DNA of 64,000 nt from Takakia lepidozioides (Eukaryota > Streptophyta > Takakiopsida > Takakiales > Takakiaceae), in assembly GCA_030704615.1 (NCBI GenBank), contig CM060731.1, positions 40,362,001 to 40,426,000 of the forward strand, given 5' to 3'. Every line of letters starts with the position of its first letter. The stretch's first letter is position 1. Of this stretch, positions 21,347 through 33,800 are shown piece by piece. The notes beneath the pieces were generated by a model. It did not search any database and was not told the DNA's origin. It saw only the letters and a list, made by a program, of their open reading frames with translations. A program made the position numbers and the translations under genes.

Positions 21347-24300
21347 TCACCAGTAATCACCACAAGAACAAATCCCATCTTCAATGTGGTAGAAAGCGGT
21401 TAGCGTCCCATACAACAATTGCTCGACCAACAGTCTTTGAGATGAATTTGGTGGAAGTGTGGCAGTCACCACATACTCGAAGATTCTTGATGAGACGAAG
21501 AGGCGTCCTAAGGATTGTGCTGATCAGCCCAAAACCAATGGCCAGCTTCTCACTGTGGTGGCAAAGAGAACTTGTCTTCCTTCATTTAGTAGGCCAGTGT
21601 GGCTGCATGCAGAGAGAACACATATAAAGGCTGCCCAGCTTCAAGCCGTTCTTTTAATGCATTCCTTCAAATAGTTGCAGGACCTCCCTATGACAACATG
21701 CTGGGCATATCCTGCGATCATCACATTCCACATCTGGCCAGAACCACATCTGGTACAATTCCAGCTTTGGCGATGCAACCATGCCCTTTTCCAGGGCTGC
21801 CAGGCTTGCATACGCACTGCAAACGCACACAAACGTGATGTGGTCGGGCTTCACCACTTCCCCCATCATTTGTTCATAGGTCTCCAAAGCCTCCATCCTG
21901 TCTTGCTGCAATCTCTCGTATATCTCGAAAGCCTCCTTTGCCACATCCATGTTGAGCACACCCTGCGATCATGGATACTGTCAAACACTCCCTCCGCATC
22001 TTCGATGCACCCACATTTTGTATACATGTCCACGAGGGTATTGTTGACAATCACATCTGGTACTATTCCTGGTTTTGCGATGCAACCATGCACCTCTTTG
22101 CCCTTTTCCAGGGCTTCCAGGCTTGCAAACGCACAGACGTGATGTGGTCGGGCTTCACCCCTTCCACCATCATTTGCTCATAGGTCTCCAAAGCCTCCAT
22201 CCCGCGCCCCTGCTGTGCATACCTTGCAAGCATCGCATTCCACAACACCACATTTCATTCAGCCATATTGTTGAACACTGCCTTTGCATCCTCGATGCCC
22301 CCACATTTGGCATACATGTCCCACAAGGGCATTGTTCAGAATGACATCGGATATAATTCCAGCTCTGACAATGTCGCCATGGGCCTCTATGCCCTTTTCC
22401 AGAGCTGCCAAGCTTGCACATGCATTGCAAACGCACACAAACGTGATGTGGTTGGGCTTCACCCCTTCCCCCATCATTTGCTCATAGGTCTCCAAAGCCT
22501 CCACCCCACGTCCCTGCTGTGCATACCCTGCAAGCATCGCGCTCCACGACACCACATCTCGTTCAGCCATATTGTTGAAAACTGCCTTCATACATGTCCA
22601 CCAGGGCAGTGTTCAGAATGACATCTGGTACAATTCCAGCTTTGACGATGTCATCACGGACCTCTTTCCCTTTTCCAGGGCTCCCAGGCTTGCACACGCA
22701 TCACAAATACACACAAATGTGATGTGGTCGGGCTTCACCCCTTCCCCCATCATTTGATCATAGGTCTCCAAAGCCTTCATACCACGTCCTTGCTGTGCAT
22801 ACCCTGCAAGCATCGTCTTCCATGACACCACATCTCGTTCAGCCATAGTGTTGAAAACTCCCTTCGCATCCTTAATGCACCCACATTTGGCATACATGTC
22901 CACCAGGGCAGTGTTTAGAATGACATCTGGTACAATTCCAGCTTTGACGATGTCACCATGGACCTCTTTCCCCTTTTCCAGAGCTCCCAGATTTGACATG
23001 TTGACAAGGGTGTTGAGGAGAAAAACACTTGGCGTGAATCCACTTTGGTTAATGTAGTGTGCACCTGCTTTCCAGCTTCCAGACCTTTCATCTTGATGCA
23101 CTTAAGCAAGAGACAGACAAACATACCTGAATCTGCTGAAATGCCTCCTACATTTGGCATACATGTCCACGAGGGTATTGTTCAGAATGACATCTGGTAC
23201 AATTCCAGCTTTCGCGATGCAACCATGCACCTCTTTGCCCTTTTCCAGGGCTGCCAGGCTTGCACACGCATTGCAACCACAAACAAACGTGATGTGGTTG
23301 GGCTTCACCCCTTCGCGCATCATTTGCTCATAGGTCTCCAAAGCCTCCATCCCACACCCTTGCTGTGCATATCCTGCAATCATCGCATTCCACGACACCA
23401 CATCCCTGCTGTGCATATCCTGCAAGCATAGCGTTCCACGACACCAAATTTCTTTCAACCACAGTGTTGAAAACTCCCTCCGCATCCTCGATCCACCCAC
23501 ATTTGGCATATGTCCATGAGGGTATTGTTCAGAATCAGTGATCACATCTGGTACAATTCCAACTTTGGAAATCATGCATGCATGCCATTTGGAAATTAGC
23601 TGAGCAGCCATAAGATTTACCAAAAGCCTAGTATACCAACACGAAACCGGTTTTCCTTTCTGAGAACAAAAGATCATGCATTGAGAATGGAAATGAACAT
23701 GACCTTGTTGGGCTTTTGGCCTTCCCGTATCATCTGCTCATACATCTTGAAAGCCTCCGTACCACACCATGTTGGGCCGTGTTTCTACTGTGTTTCTGAC
23801 AGTAAACTAACTATGGCAGTGATAACTACAAAGAGCCCCTGGAGGGACACCTTACCTGCTGACACCAACTGAATTCCATCCCTTGTGCTCTTCGAGCTTC
23901 ATGTGAACAGCCCTGCCATATTGTCAAACACTACATGCGCATCCGTTATGTTCCCACATTTGGCATACATGTTAGCAAGGGCAGTTTCCAGGACGATATT
24001 TGGCTCAATTCTGGCTTTGATAATATCAGCATGGATCTTTTTGCCCTTTTCCAGGTCTGCTAGGCTGGCACATGCATCGAGAGCGGAAGTGAATGTGACT
24101 TTGTCCGGTACCCACCCTTCCCATATCATTTGCTCATAGGTCTCCAAGGTGACCACACCCTTGCTGAGCATATCCTGCAATCATTGCACAATGCAACCAC
24201 ATCTCGTCCAGCCATATTGTCGAAAACTCGACGGGCATCCTTCATGCTCCTGCACTTGGCATACATGGCAGCAAGGGCAGTCTCTAGAATGATATCTGGT

Positions 24301-24860
24301 GCAGTTCCAGCTTTCATAATGTCAGCTTGGACCTGTTTCCCCTTTTCCAGGGCACCTATGCTGGCACACGCCTTGAGAGCAGATACGAACGTGACCTTGG
24401 TGGGCACGGCCTGCTAAGACCAAGCTGACTCTCCCAAGAGCCTTGTAAACATCAGGAACAATACCAATTGATGGTCCTAACAGCAGCCAAGAGCCCACAT
24501 TTGCAGGATGGACAAATCCACATTGTGCATTAAGAAAAAGCCACACCTTGCGATTGCGGCCTCGATGAGAAGCCTCGGCCTGCGAAATTGATGCAATGTG
24601 GGACGATGACACCGGGTACAATTCCAGTTCTGACGATGTCGCCATGGACCTCTTTGCCCTTTTCCAGAGCTGCACGGCTTGCACACACATTGCAAACGCA
24701 CACAAACGTGAAGTGGATGGGCTTCACCCCTTCCCCCATCATTTGCTCATAGGTCTCCAAAGCCTCCACCCCGCGTCCCTGCTGTGCATACCCTGGCAAT
24801 CATCGCGTTCCATGACACCACATTAATTCGTTCAGCCATGGTGTTGAAATTAACTGCCTT
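21347..24860 (-). pseudogene. PPR array ending in a DYW domain, minus strand, frame-broken
   Basis: Minus strand, read from 24.86 kb down. At least nine PLS units with the same spelling as the plus-strand arrays ([28 protein letters not shown]), one older set near 23.9-24.4 kb (ALKACASIGALEKGKQ). The PPR run ends at [13 protein letters not shown] (about 21580) and is fused directly to the C-terminal part of a DYW deaminase domain: [33 protein letters not shown], and CSCGDYW followed by stop (21347-21358). The middle of the E region and the first part of DYW, including its HxE site, are deleted. One extra base after DANRF shifts the frame before the CSCGDYW end. DYW domains edit C to U in organellar RNA; this copy cannot. 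Confidence 0.85.
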
Positions 24861-25159
24861 CGTATCCTCAATGCACCAAATTTTGGCATACATGTCAAGT
24901 AGAGTGACAGGTAGTGAAATCCCAGTCCCCTGCCAAATTTTTTTCCAATGAGGGGCTAGAGCAGCACAGCTGGACTAGCTTGTGATTTGTAGGCTGTGTA
25001 CATTTCTGGCTGAGTTCCCATAATCCCCAGAATAAGCTCCTGCATGGGTTGATAATCAAAGGGGACTGAACCCTGACGGTGTGTCTATGGCACCCTATAC
25101 CTGAATGAAATAGGTTGAAGAAGAAGGAGCTCTCACCACATTGTCTGGTCTGTGAGAAC

Positions 25160-26620
25160 CCAACGAGCTAACTTACAGAACTCAACATGCATCTCAGGGC
25201 CGAGTCTGATGAGAGGGCAAAACAGGCAGAAATAGGTTGAAGAAGAAGGAGCCCTCACAACATAGCTAACTTACACGCTTCTGCCCCTCCGCGCTCAAGG
25301 ATGCGGGGACTCCCCGCGCTGCAAGACATCGTACAGTCTCCAATGCCTCCATCCCACATCCATGCTGGGCAAATGCTCAGCCATACTGTTGAACACTGCC
25401 ATCTTTCATGCTCACACACTTCTCATACATGTTCCCCAGAATGATGGTTGGCACGATTCCAGCTTTCAATGGCAACATGGACCTCTCTAGAGCTTGAAAT
25501 CCGGCCCTCTTGCATGAATCTGAACGTAACTTACTCATTCCAGGCTGTTGAGTTTGCACGTGGACAAGTGCTTCGGTGAGGCAATTGCCGGAAAATAAGG
25601 TGATACCTGCTGCTGCAGAGATAAGATAAAACCTGGTGGGAGCCAATCCCACAAAAGGCTACCCTTGGCACTAGACTGAAATTTAAACCTGGGGCGGGGA
25701 GTCTACCTTTGAACAATAAACAGATGCAGAGCGAAAAAGGGAGATTGTCAATGCCCAATGCGCAGGCGGCCTGAAAACAATATCCAATTTCTCATACAAT
25801 GCCTATTCCCAACAGAGAGGGACCCTCTTCAGGACCATCAAGAACATAGTCCCTGCGTCTCTGTTCACCAACGTCAAAATCTCGAGGCTGAGCCTAAAGC
25901 CTCGGGGGTCTAATTGATGGGCAGCCCACACACAGCAGATTCATGCTTGTGTGAAGGGTTTTTTAAGGGATATCTGTTGTTTTTTCCAAGGTAAGTCCCA
26001 CTACCGGAGTGAGCCCATCACAAAGGTAGAGTCTGTTCCCTCTTGTTCCTCGTCTCTCTTACCTGTTTCTGGATACTTTGGCAGTATCATGTCAAAGTCA
26101 CTCCAACTATTAAAGGTTCACCCAACCAGCTAACTTGCAGAATTCAACATGAAAATTTAGGGCCGGTTCTGATAAGAGGGAACCCACACTCCATCCCTGC
26201 TCCTTCAGCTATCCATGCCTCTGCACAAATCATGCATACATCCTTGCCTTGCTGCTAGCAACATACAATGACAGCCTAGAATTCTTCCAGCAAACATCCC
26301 AACCATACTTATCAGACTAGTTCCTATGCTGAGTTGCATCTGCTTCCAACAGGCATTCACCTTTTTGTCTCCATTGTCCCACAATTGACTGGCTTCGGAG
26401 AAGTGTTCATTCCAAAGCTTCTCCTCGTCTCTCTTATCTGTTTTTGGATACTCTCCTGCTGCCACATCGGCACTAACTTATTCATTCCAAACCACCACAG
26501 ATCCACTGCAACATATGGCAAATGAAAAGCTACAACTTGGATGCAGACACCATATTCAATATGCAAATTTAGGGCCGAGTCTGATGAGAGCGCAAAACAG
26601 GCTGAAATAGGTACTAACAG
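25160..26620 (+). repeat. Cluster of interspersed direct repeats
   Basis: The phrase GGGCCGAGTCTGATGAGAG, preceded by AACATG or AATATG and usually followed by CAAAACAGG and GAAATAGG, occurs at about 25196 and 26570, and as a shorter variant (GGGCCGGTTCTGATAAGAG) at 26160. GAAATAGGTTGAAGAAGAAG occurs at 25110 and 25230. CTCGTCTCTCTTA plus CTGTTTNTGGATACT occurs at 26050 and 26430. A lone decayed PPR unit lies on the minus strand at 25377-25500, and the repeat of 12641-12910 at 25650-25800. No gene is seen. Confidence 0.6.
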
Positions 26621-27019
26621 GAGGCAGAGATTGAAACACGGCCTGGCAAGACCAAGCTGACTCTTGCAAGAACTTGTTGTGTGTGCTGCTTGTGTCTGTA
26701 GTCAGATAATGTCGGATCGATCTATGAGAATCACCACGGTGCATTCGAGCAGGGAGAGAGTGAAACACAGCTGACTCTCCCAAGAACCTTGTCCCGCGCT
26801 GCAACCTCGCACGGTTATTTTCGGACAGTCCGGGCAGACATTAAAACACATTCGGGCAATACGGGCAGATAAAAAAAAATTGACGACGTACGAAACGTGG
26901 CGACGATGATATGGCACTATGGCACCCTATTCCTGCTCTACGCTAAACTAGCTCTCGTCCTTCTGTCGTCGCTAGAATTAGAACAAGCCTTAAAAAGACA
27001 ACGAGCTCTTTTATATTGG

Positions 27020-27175
27020 TAAAACAGATAAGGAAAGTAAGACTAGGAGCATCACTCCACACAACACACCACACCGATGTGTGCCTTGACAAGGGGTAAG
27101 GTCCTTTGACCACATTTTCCATTGACTTCAACAATACATGTAAGTCTCTCTCTACAAGAGAGCCAATAAATAAGT
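27020..27175 (+). repeat. Interspersed repeat, second copy at 58395-58530
   Basis: Shared order of blocks in both copies: GGAAAGTAAGACTAGG (one base different), GCCTTGACA, TAAGGT, GACCACATTT, and TCTCTCTACAAGAGAGCCAA. The terminal block contains the short palindrome CTCTCTACAAGAGAG. Likely a transposon-derived element of unknown class. Confidence 0.65.
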
Positions 27176-27194
27176 ATAACTATTAAAAAAATAT

Positions 27195-27350
27195 AACCTC
27201 ACAAATCAGTCCCCTTAATAATAGTGAGAGGAGAAAATAACCTCTTTCACAGTAACCTCGCCGGGAAGGCTTTCGCATGGGACACCGCCCAAGGGAAGGG
27301 GGAGAATAACATACCACACCCGTCAAGGTAGCAGGATTTGACACCTGGGT
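27195..27350 (+). repeat. Interspersed repeat, second copy at 18598-18722
   Basis: Shared blocks CTCACAAATCA, CTTAATA, GGAGAAAATAACCTCTT, CACAAC or CAGTAACCTC, and TAGCAGGATTTGACACC versus TAGTAGGATTTGACCCC. The last block resembles a reversed tRNA B box, so a SINE is possible, but no matching A box is seen. Confidence 0.6.
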
Positions 27351-27921
27351 GGCACGAGGAAGGGGGGGACGGCCTGGCCACTGTAGGTACTTCCCGCTGT
27401 CCGTCCCATCCCTCATTCCTTCTCCCTGGCTATCATGGCTAAAACATATGTGTAGGGTTTAGCCGGAGGGCTCTTTATGAGAGCTTCTCTTGCTAAACTT
27501 CTATGTTACGTCGTCACGTGTGTACTACACCGACAATCCTGGCCGTCCCCCTCCACACGTGCGGAGGGCCCAACCACTATGGCTAGATGGGACGGACGGA
27601 TTTTTGCCGTGTGAACCTGCCTTTCAGGAAGGCCCCTGTCCAAGGGCCTCACCCTGCGTGAAGAAACAAGCAGGATTTTATTTACCATGGAGGGTTGGGT
27701 GATCTCAATCTGATGGCTCACAAGAGCAGGAACCTTACACGACGTAAGGTGCCTTCCTCTCGAGGAGAGGAGGAACCTTACGCGGCGCAAGGTTCCATGC
27801 TCACCTGGCGGGAGGTCCTCTCTAACTAAAAATTCCTGGCCGGGTCTTTACGGGTCCAACAAATTTGGGTAATGAACCATAACTGCATTTAATAGTTTGT
27901 CTCAAATGGATAACTACTATC

Positions 27922-28516
27922 CAGTGTTGGACTGGTATCGTATTTTGAACACACCAGACTGGTACTGGTATATAGGCCTCTGGCCAATTGTGATACCAGG
28001 GAAGTACGGTATTGGCAAAAATCTAAGATTTTGATACCATGGTGGTATCAATAATACATGATTAGTGTGGTGTTATACGGGTATCAATAGCAAGAGTTTT
28101 TAGAAATCGATACCAGGGTAATATCAATACTGGTTTGGTATAAAAAAAACTCCCACTTCTCATATAAATGTGTACAAGCATGCTTCTCATTGATATTATT
28201 CCTCAAAGTATCCAGCTTCACATATTTCATCTTCCGGCCTGATTTTTATTTTGCTTATTGAAAGCTGCATCCATATCGTGCATAGTGCATAGTGCGCAGT
28301 CGATATTGATACCTAGGTTTTCCTGACAAAAATGGACCTGGTAAGTGGTATCAAGTACCAGATTTCTACCAGACTGGTAGGGTATCGTCCACAATATTAG
28401 GAAGCACATATCAGGCCAATACGGGTATATGCTAGGTAGTGGCATGAGGCGATACAGACTGGTATTTCATACCAGTATTGATACTAGTTTCTTATCGGTA
28501 TACCGGTCCAACACTG
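27922..28516. mobile_element. Non-autonomous hAT-type transposon with 8-bp target duplication
   Basis: A 595-bp element begins CAGTGTTGGACTGGTAT and ends with the inverted form of CAGTGTTGGACCGGTAT, i.e. 17-bp terminal inverted repeats with one mismat ch. The flanks are CTACTATC (27914-27921) and GTACTATC (28517-28524), an 8-bp target-site duplication with one change. CA ends and 8-bp duplication are hAT hallmarks. The interior has no transposase frame but is crowded with GGTATC, GATACC, ACTGGTA and TACCAG words in both orientations, so it could fold extensively. Confidence 0.85.
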
Positions 28517-28524
28517 GTACTATC

Positions 28525-30849
28525 CATGAGGAGCATGCTCTCTTGAAGGAATCTGGGTACCAATGTAGTTTAACTAGTATTGATGAATTCATGTCTATAT
28601 ATATATGCCTCCCGGAGGGAGCGTAAATTATGGTGTCTCTTCACCACAAGGCTACTACCTTCCAGCTGAAAGGTGGACACTTTTATGACACACCAGACCG
28701 TGGTTTGAACCCACAACCACATCCAACGTGGTATGTGCCCATTACCACTGCTGGTTGTCGAATTTATGTAAGATGTAGATTTCTTGTTTACACTAACTAA
28801 GATTGGTATTGGTATGAGGTAAAGTCTTGGCCCCAAAACTTTCTTGCTTGTCCCAAAGGCGGAGACAGTGTGGGCTAGTGCACGGTTTTTCATCCGTTGG
28901 ATGAAATGACAGTCCAGCTCAAGGGAGTTGAACCGGAGACCTCTCAATCACTCTCTCTTGAATCTGTCACATTAATAAAGAAAATAGTTAGGAATTTTTC
29001 TCTCCTGGTAGGGTAAAAAATCCATGAAAGACCAATCGTTATTACTATATGGGCTTGGAGTAGAGTTCAATAATCTGTAGTTACCCCTATCCCCCCTTGA
29101 AGCAAGAGCAAAAATGTGTGGAATTTGTTGTGGGGAATTCCTCTCTTTGACAGCAGATGAACTCCAGGATATTTAATTATTATTACAATGTGTATAAACA
29201 AGCGGCTAGTCACAGTCGCATGGCTCCTCCAGGATCTACTTTCATCCAATAAACTTGAAATTCGTCTATTCATTTTTCATAAGTTGTTCAATAACAGAGA
29301 TGTTACCTAAGGGAGGTGTTAGAAACAGAAGCTAATCATAGGAGCAGTTTTCAACAAAGGAGAGGAGGGACACTGGGGAAGGCACAATAGGTGTTTAGCC
29401 ATTTTTGACACCGATCTGTCGTCTCCTATTTATTCTAAAGATGAGCCGATGTCCCATGTTTGATCAAAGTTGGTGCCTCAAGAAAAATGATTAAAACCCC
29501 AATTTCCTATGTAATGGCATTTTCTAAATCAATAAGATATACTTTGATATTTTTAGAAAATTGGAAACAAAATGAGTGGATCCAGGCTCACTTAACCTGG
29601 GTCTCTCTGGTTTGGGGATCAGAGTTCAGCTTTACAAAACCTGAATTTTTTCTCAAATCATACCCCACCTACTGACTCACTGTTGCAAATTTGTAGATTC
29701 CATGGATTTAGCGCAAAATTGTAAGTGAGTATTTTGGATACTCATCCTTGATTCTCACCTTCGGCCCAAAATGACACTACAAAGGAGCTACAAGCAAAAC
29801 ATATCTGAAACCTCTGAAAATTTGTGGGGAGGTAGGTTACCCAGTGAAGAGTGTGCTCCCAAAACTTCCTTGTATCTTGGGAATCTAGTTCAATATGAAA
29901 ATCCGGAACTTTTGCACTCAAAAGACTTGTGGGGTTTTTTTTCGCTCTCCCTTAAATTGTTATAATCTCCCAATATCTGCAGTGGATTTCTCTGAATCTT
30001 CTTTTGAGGTGGTAAGGGGCCAAGTTAGCTAACTTTGTATATAGTCAGTTTCCATGGTTGTTAGATGTTTTACTAGGCCCTTTCCTGTGCTGGGGGTTGA
30101 CAGAAAAGGGCTTGGGTGTTTAAGGGATGACCTGATCTAGAGGCCCTAGACTACACATGCCCGAGCCTAGATCATGATTATAACCAAAGATCTACGTAAA
30201 ACTCACAGTTAATTAAGTTCAAATATAACTAATAGACATCATTGAGTGCATTTGACATCAATTTTGGACAGGAATCACTTTTTGCAATACCCACGTCCTG
30301 TTTGGGTGTTAAATTTTAAAAACATTTCCATTTTGGACATTATTCTGTATTTCCACCTGTACACATACAGTTTCTTGCCCATATCAGCAAGGAGAGAATG
30401 GTGTGGAGAATGTTCAAATGGTAAGGTAATACTATTGTAGCAATACAATGTTGTCAATTTGCCATACTGGAACATACATAAAGAGCTTCCAGCCCATATT
30501 AAACTTCCAGACAGTTGTTGGTCAATGCTGCTGTCAGCTCGACATGTCTTTCTGCGAATGGGATCTATGGTTGGATTGGACAAACTCAAGCACGGACTGA
30601 ATTAATAACTAGTTCTTTGCATTCAGCAAAGACAATTACTGAACCCTTGAGCTACATTCTGCTCTTAACTACTGATGCCTCATTTGCATGTTTTAGATGC
30701 ACTGCAGCTGGTCACAAACATTCGAACAAACTTGAGCAGAGAATTCTTTCCAAAATTCTGAACTTCGCCTATGTTGTCCTTTGGTCCGGCGGTGGCTAGA
30801 AATAGGCATAGAAGAGCTACACAAAACAACATTACCCAAAAACTAGAAG
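28525..30849. other. No gene seen
   Basis: AT-rich intergenic DNA downstream of the pectin acetylesterase. The 24-base phrase around AGCGTAAATTATGGTGTC at 28620 recurs with one or two changes at 49787. Two words resembling tRNA B boxes (near 28711 and 28925) lack partners. The last few hundred bases before 30850 will include the 3' UTR of the esterase. Confidence 0.5.
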
Positions 30850-33800
30850 TTACAACTTGCGTACGCTCCAATTGTAGAACGTAGGCTTTGAACGAAAAAT
30901 GCTCATGTTGGTTCTGATCAGAGGAGAACAAGTGGGGTTGCAAGGGTAGGGGCAATCAGTAACTGCATTTGTCGTTGTTGTCCATCTCTCAAAATACCAA
31001 TCTCCGACAGCTTGTGAGGTAGTCTGAATTTTGAACACATCCAACAACAATGTGCATGAGATGGAATAAAATTTCTCTCTACTGTTTGCTTACTTTGTCT
31101 CAGAGAGCCTACAGCCAGTGAAAGTCGGAAGTGTAATATGCCATAATATCTATCATTGCCAAATTCAGATCTGATGCCAAATGCACAATCTCTTGCAGGG
31201 TCGGGGGAAGAGGGGCCAACAGTTAAAACCTTTTTGTTGGCATGAGGTGCATTTGGTCCACTCCAGTATGCATCAGAAGATGCCTGGCAATGGTGGAAGC
31301 ATGAATCAACGAACATGCCATTTTTCTTGCTGTTCTGTACAGGCTTGAGGGCTTCCAACAATGTGATTCTGTAATCTGTCAAAAACTGACCATGTGAGAT
31401 GGAAAAATGCAGAAGCGTTCCCCCTTGGCAGAAAATTTCATGAAAGCAAATAGACTTCGTGATTTAGTTCAAACAGTGTGCTATGGAGGGAGATTACCTT
31501 CTAAGGCTGTGAGTTGGTCCTCCGAACAGTTTGCAGGATCATCCTTGCAAATGGCCCATAAGCCCCCAGGGTCGGAAGAGGCTGGGACAACAATATTATC
31601 CAGCTACATACATGTAGTGCACAATACATCCCATTAGTAAAACAGTAACATCATTTTCTCAGAGTCAAGGTTTCACATTAAGTTTTTTGGCAGAACAGGA
31701 CTGCCATTTACAGTGCATACAGTAATTTCCATCTCAAAAACCTACAGGAGAGTAGCCAAACACAAATTGCATGTTTCAGTGCAAGAGATGATGTCAGTAG
31801 GTTCCACACAGAGAGAGTTTGCAAGGGAGTGGAAGTGCCTTTACCTGCCACCAATCATAGCCAGAATTGAGAATAAAAAGAGGCGTCTTAATATAGGGGA
31901 GTAAATACTGTGGAAAGAAGCACTGCACCACCAATTTGCCAAGACCCCATTAGTGAAATACAATCTCTGGAAATCAAAAGCTAGATAGGAGGTGTGTCCC
32001 TCTGCTAGGTATTGGATCATTGCCTCACTATTGCCAGAGAATCCAGAAGGGGTGGAAATCACATCTAAACAGGATCGCAACAGACTCAGTAGAAGAGAGC
32101 TTATGGAACTACATGTCAGGAGAACTTGGAAGCTACCCAATCTCACAACAAAGCTCCATTTCTATCAAGAGACATTCTTGGTTCTCCGAGATGATAGAAT
32201 CTTGTGGCCCAATTACCTTTCCGCACCTTTATCTTCTTCCCTCCTGAATTGGGGCGGTTCAGGTTTTCCGCAATCTACGGATAGAGACTGGCAGATGGGA
32301 AAACCTGCAGTGGGAGATTCCACTGTCTATTCCGCGGAACTCAATCTCTCACTGAAGTCTTCCACTATGAGGATCAGAAATGCTTGGCAGCTTACCTGCA
32401 CGAGGCCTTCACCCTTAGACAATCCCTCGAGCAATAGTTTAAATTTTGGCTCAGGTTTTGTGTCCTCTCTCATGTTTTTTCCCATTTTGTCCTGTAATTT
32501 CTATGAGCTTTCTGCGGACGTTATAAAGTACCATTTCATTTCATTCATTTCTCTTATCAGCCTCCTTCCAACCCCTCCTTTCTGCTCTACCAAAGCGTGC
32601 CACTGGCTCTGTATAGTACATCATGGTTGCATGAGTACAATGAAAGAGAGAGCTCTCGCAGGGGCATGATATCGAATGTTTACAGTGAAGTCTGGATTCC
32701 ACATCCTACATCTACACCCCAAAAGACGGGGGCCATGGTGGGATTGCTGCCACTATCAGCACACTCAAATTTGTAAAAGCTGTACCAATCTGCTAGCCAA
32801 CCCTTCAAAATATGGGTGAAATGCCTAGAGCACAACCAGCGCCACATCCAAGAGTCCACAAATTAGAGGATACCTGAGCTGCATTGTGCCTCTGGGTGCA
32901 GTCTCTTGGCAAAGTGTCAGCAATGCTCTGTCACACCCAACCCAAAATAGGCATCCTTGTCACAAGGACACCTAATTGGAACCTTGACTATGGAAATACA
33001 TGTTGTATTTGAGTGCTTGCTTACCTATCCCTCATAAATTGAAGATCTGTTCCTCTCGCCCATCCTATAGCAGTGCACACGGCGATGGTCAAGTTACCTG
33101 CAGATCAACTACATTCTTGAAGAAATTTTGAAAGATGTTTTCTCCTTTGAAGGTTTGCCTGCAACCAGAAAACAATAAAAGATACAAACGAGAACAAAAC
33201 ACATTGACATGAATCAATAGCAACGACCCAAAAATGCTTGTCTGTATAGTGGAATGAGAGTTGAAATAAACAAAACAAAAACTTGTTAACGTCCATGGGG
33301 GGCCCAAGAAAAAGAAAGAAACTTGTTACATCCACAGGAGGCCCCAAGAGCCCATAGAACAAAGTTAACCAACAAATAAACCACATCAAAAAACTCCAAA
33401 GGTTCCCCTAAGATGAAGCCCCACAAGAAGGAGGGGCGAACATATGTCCACTTCTGTAATAGGCTTTAGTGCTGAAATGTATCATTGATGGAAGTCCCAA
33501 AATTATAGACCACTCCAACAACAAGTTCTTTACTGCACGAGTGCTGCAAAACTATGTGGTCTGCCTTGTTCTGTCGGAAGAAAGAGAAAAACGTACTTGT
33601 CAACAAAGAATCCTGCATCACTCAAGCACTTGACCACTTTGGCATATGGCAGGGCGGCTCTGAATTTGTCACAATGGAGTATGCTGGATAACCCGCCTGC
33701 TGAGCACCCAGCAAGCAAAGCCTGCATATCACAGATCCATGACTATGATATCACAAGATATGTAATTAAACCACATCTGCTGTTCATCCAGTGACCAAAT

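Noticed and set aside
28600-28980. Possible tRNA-derived SINE with B-box-like words
   Set aside because: A-box-like and B-box-like words are in the wrong order and no tail or target duplication was seen.
31992-32669. 225-codon plus-strand open frame
   Set aside because: It lies in an intron of the pectin acetylesterase and overlaps a retroposon-like tail; no domain is visible.
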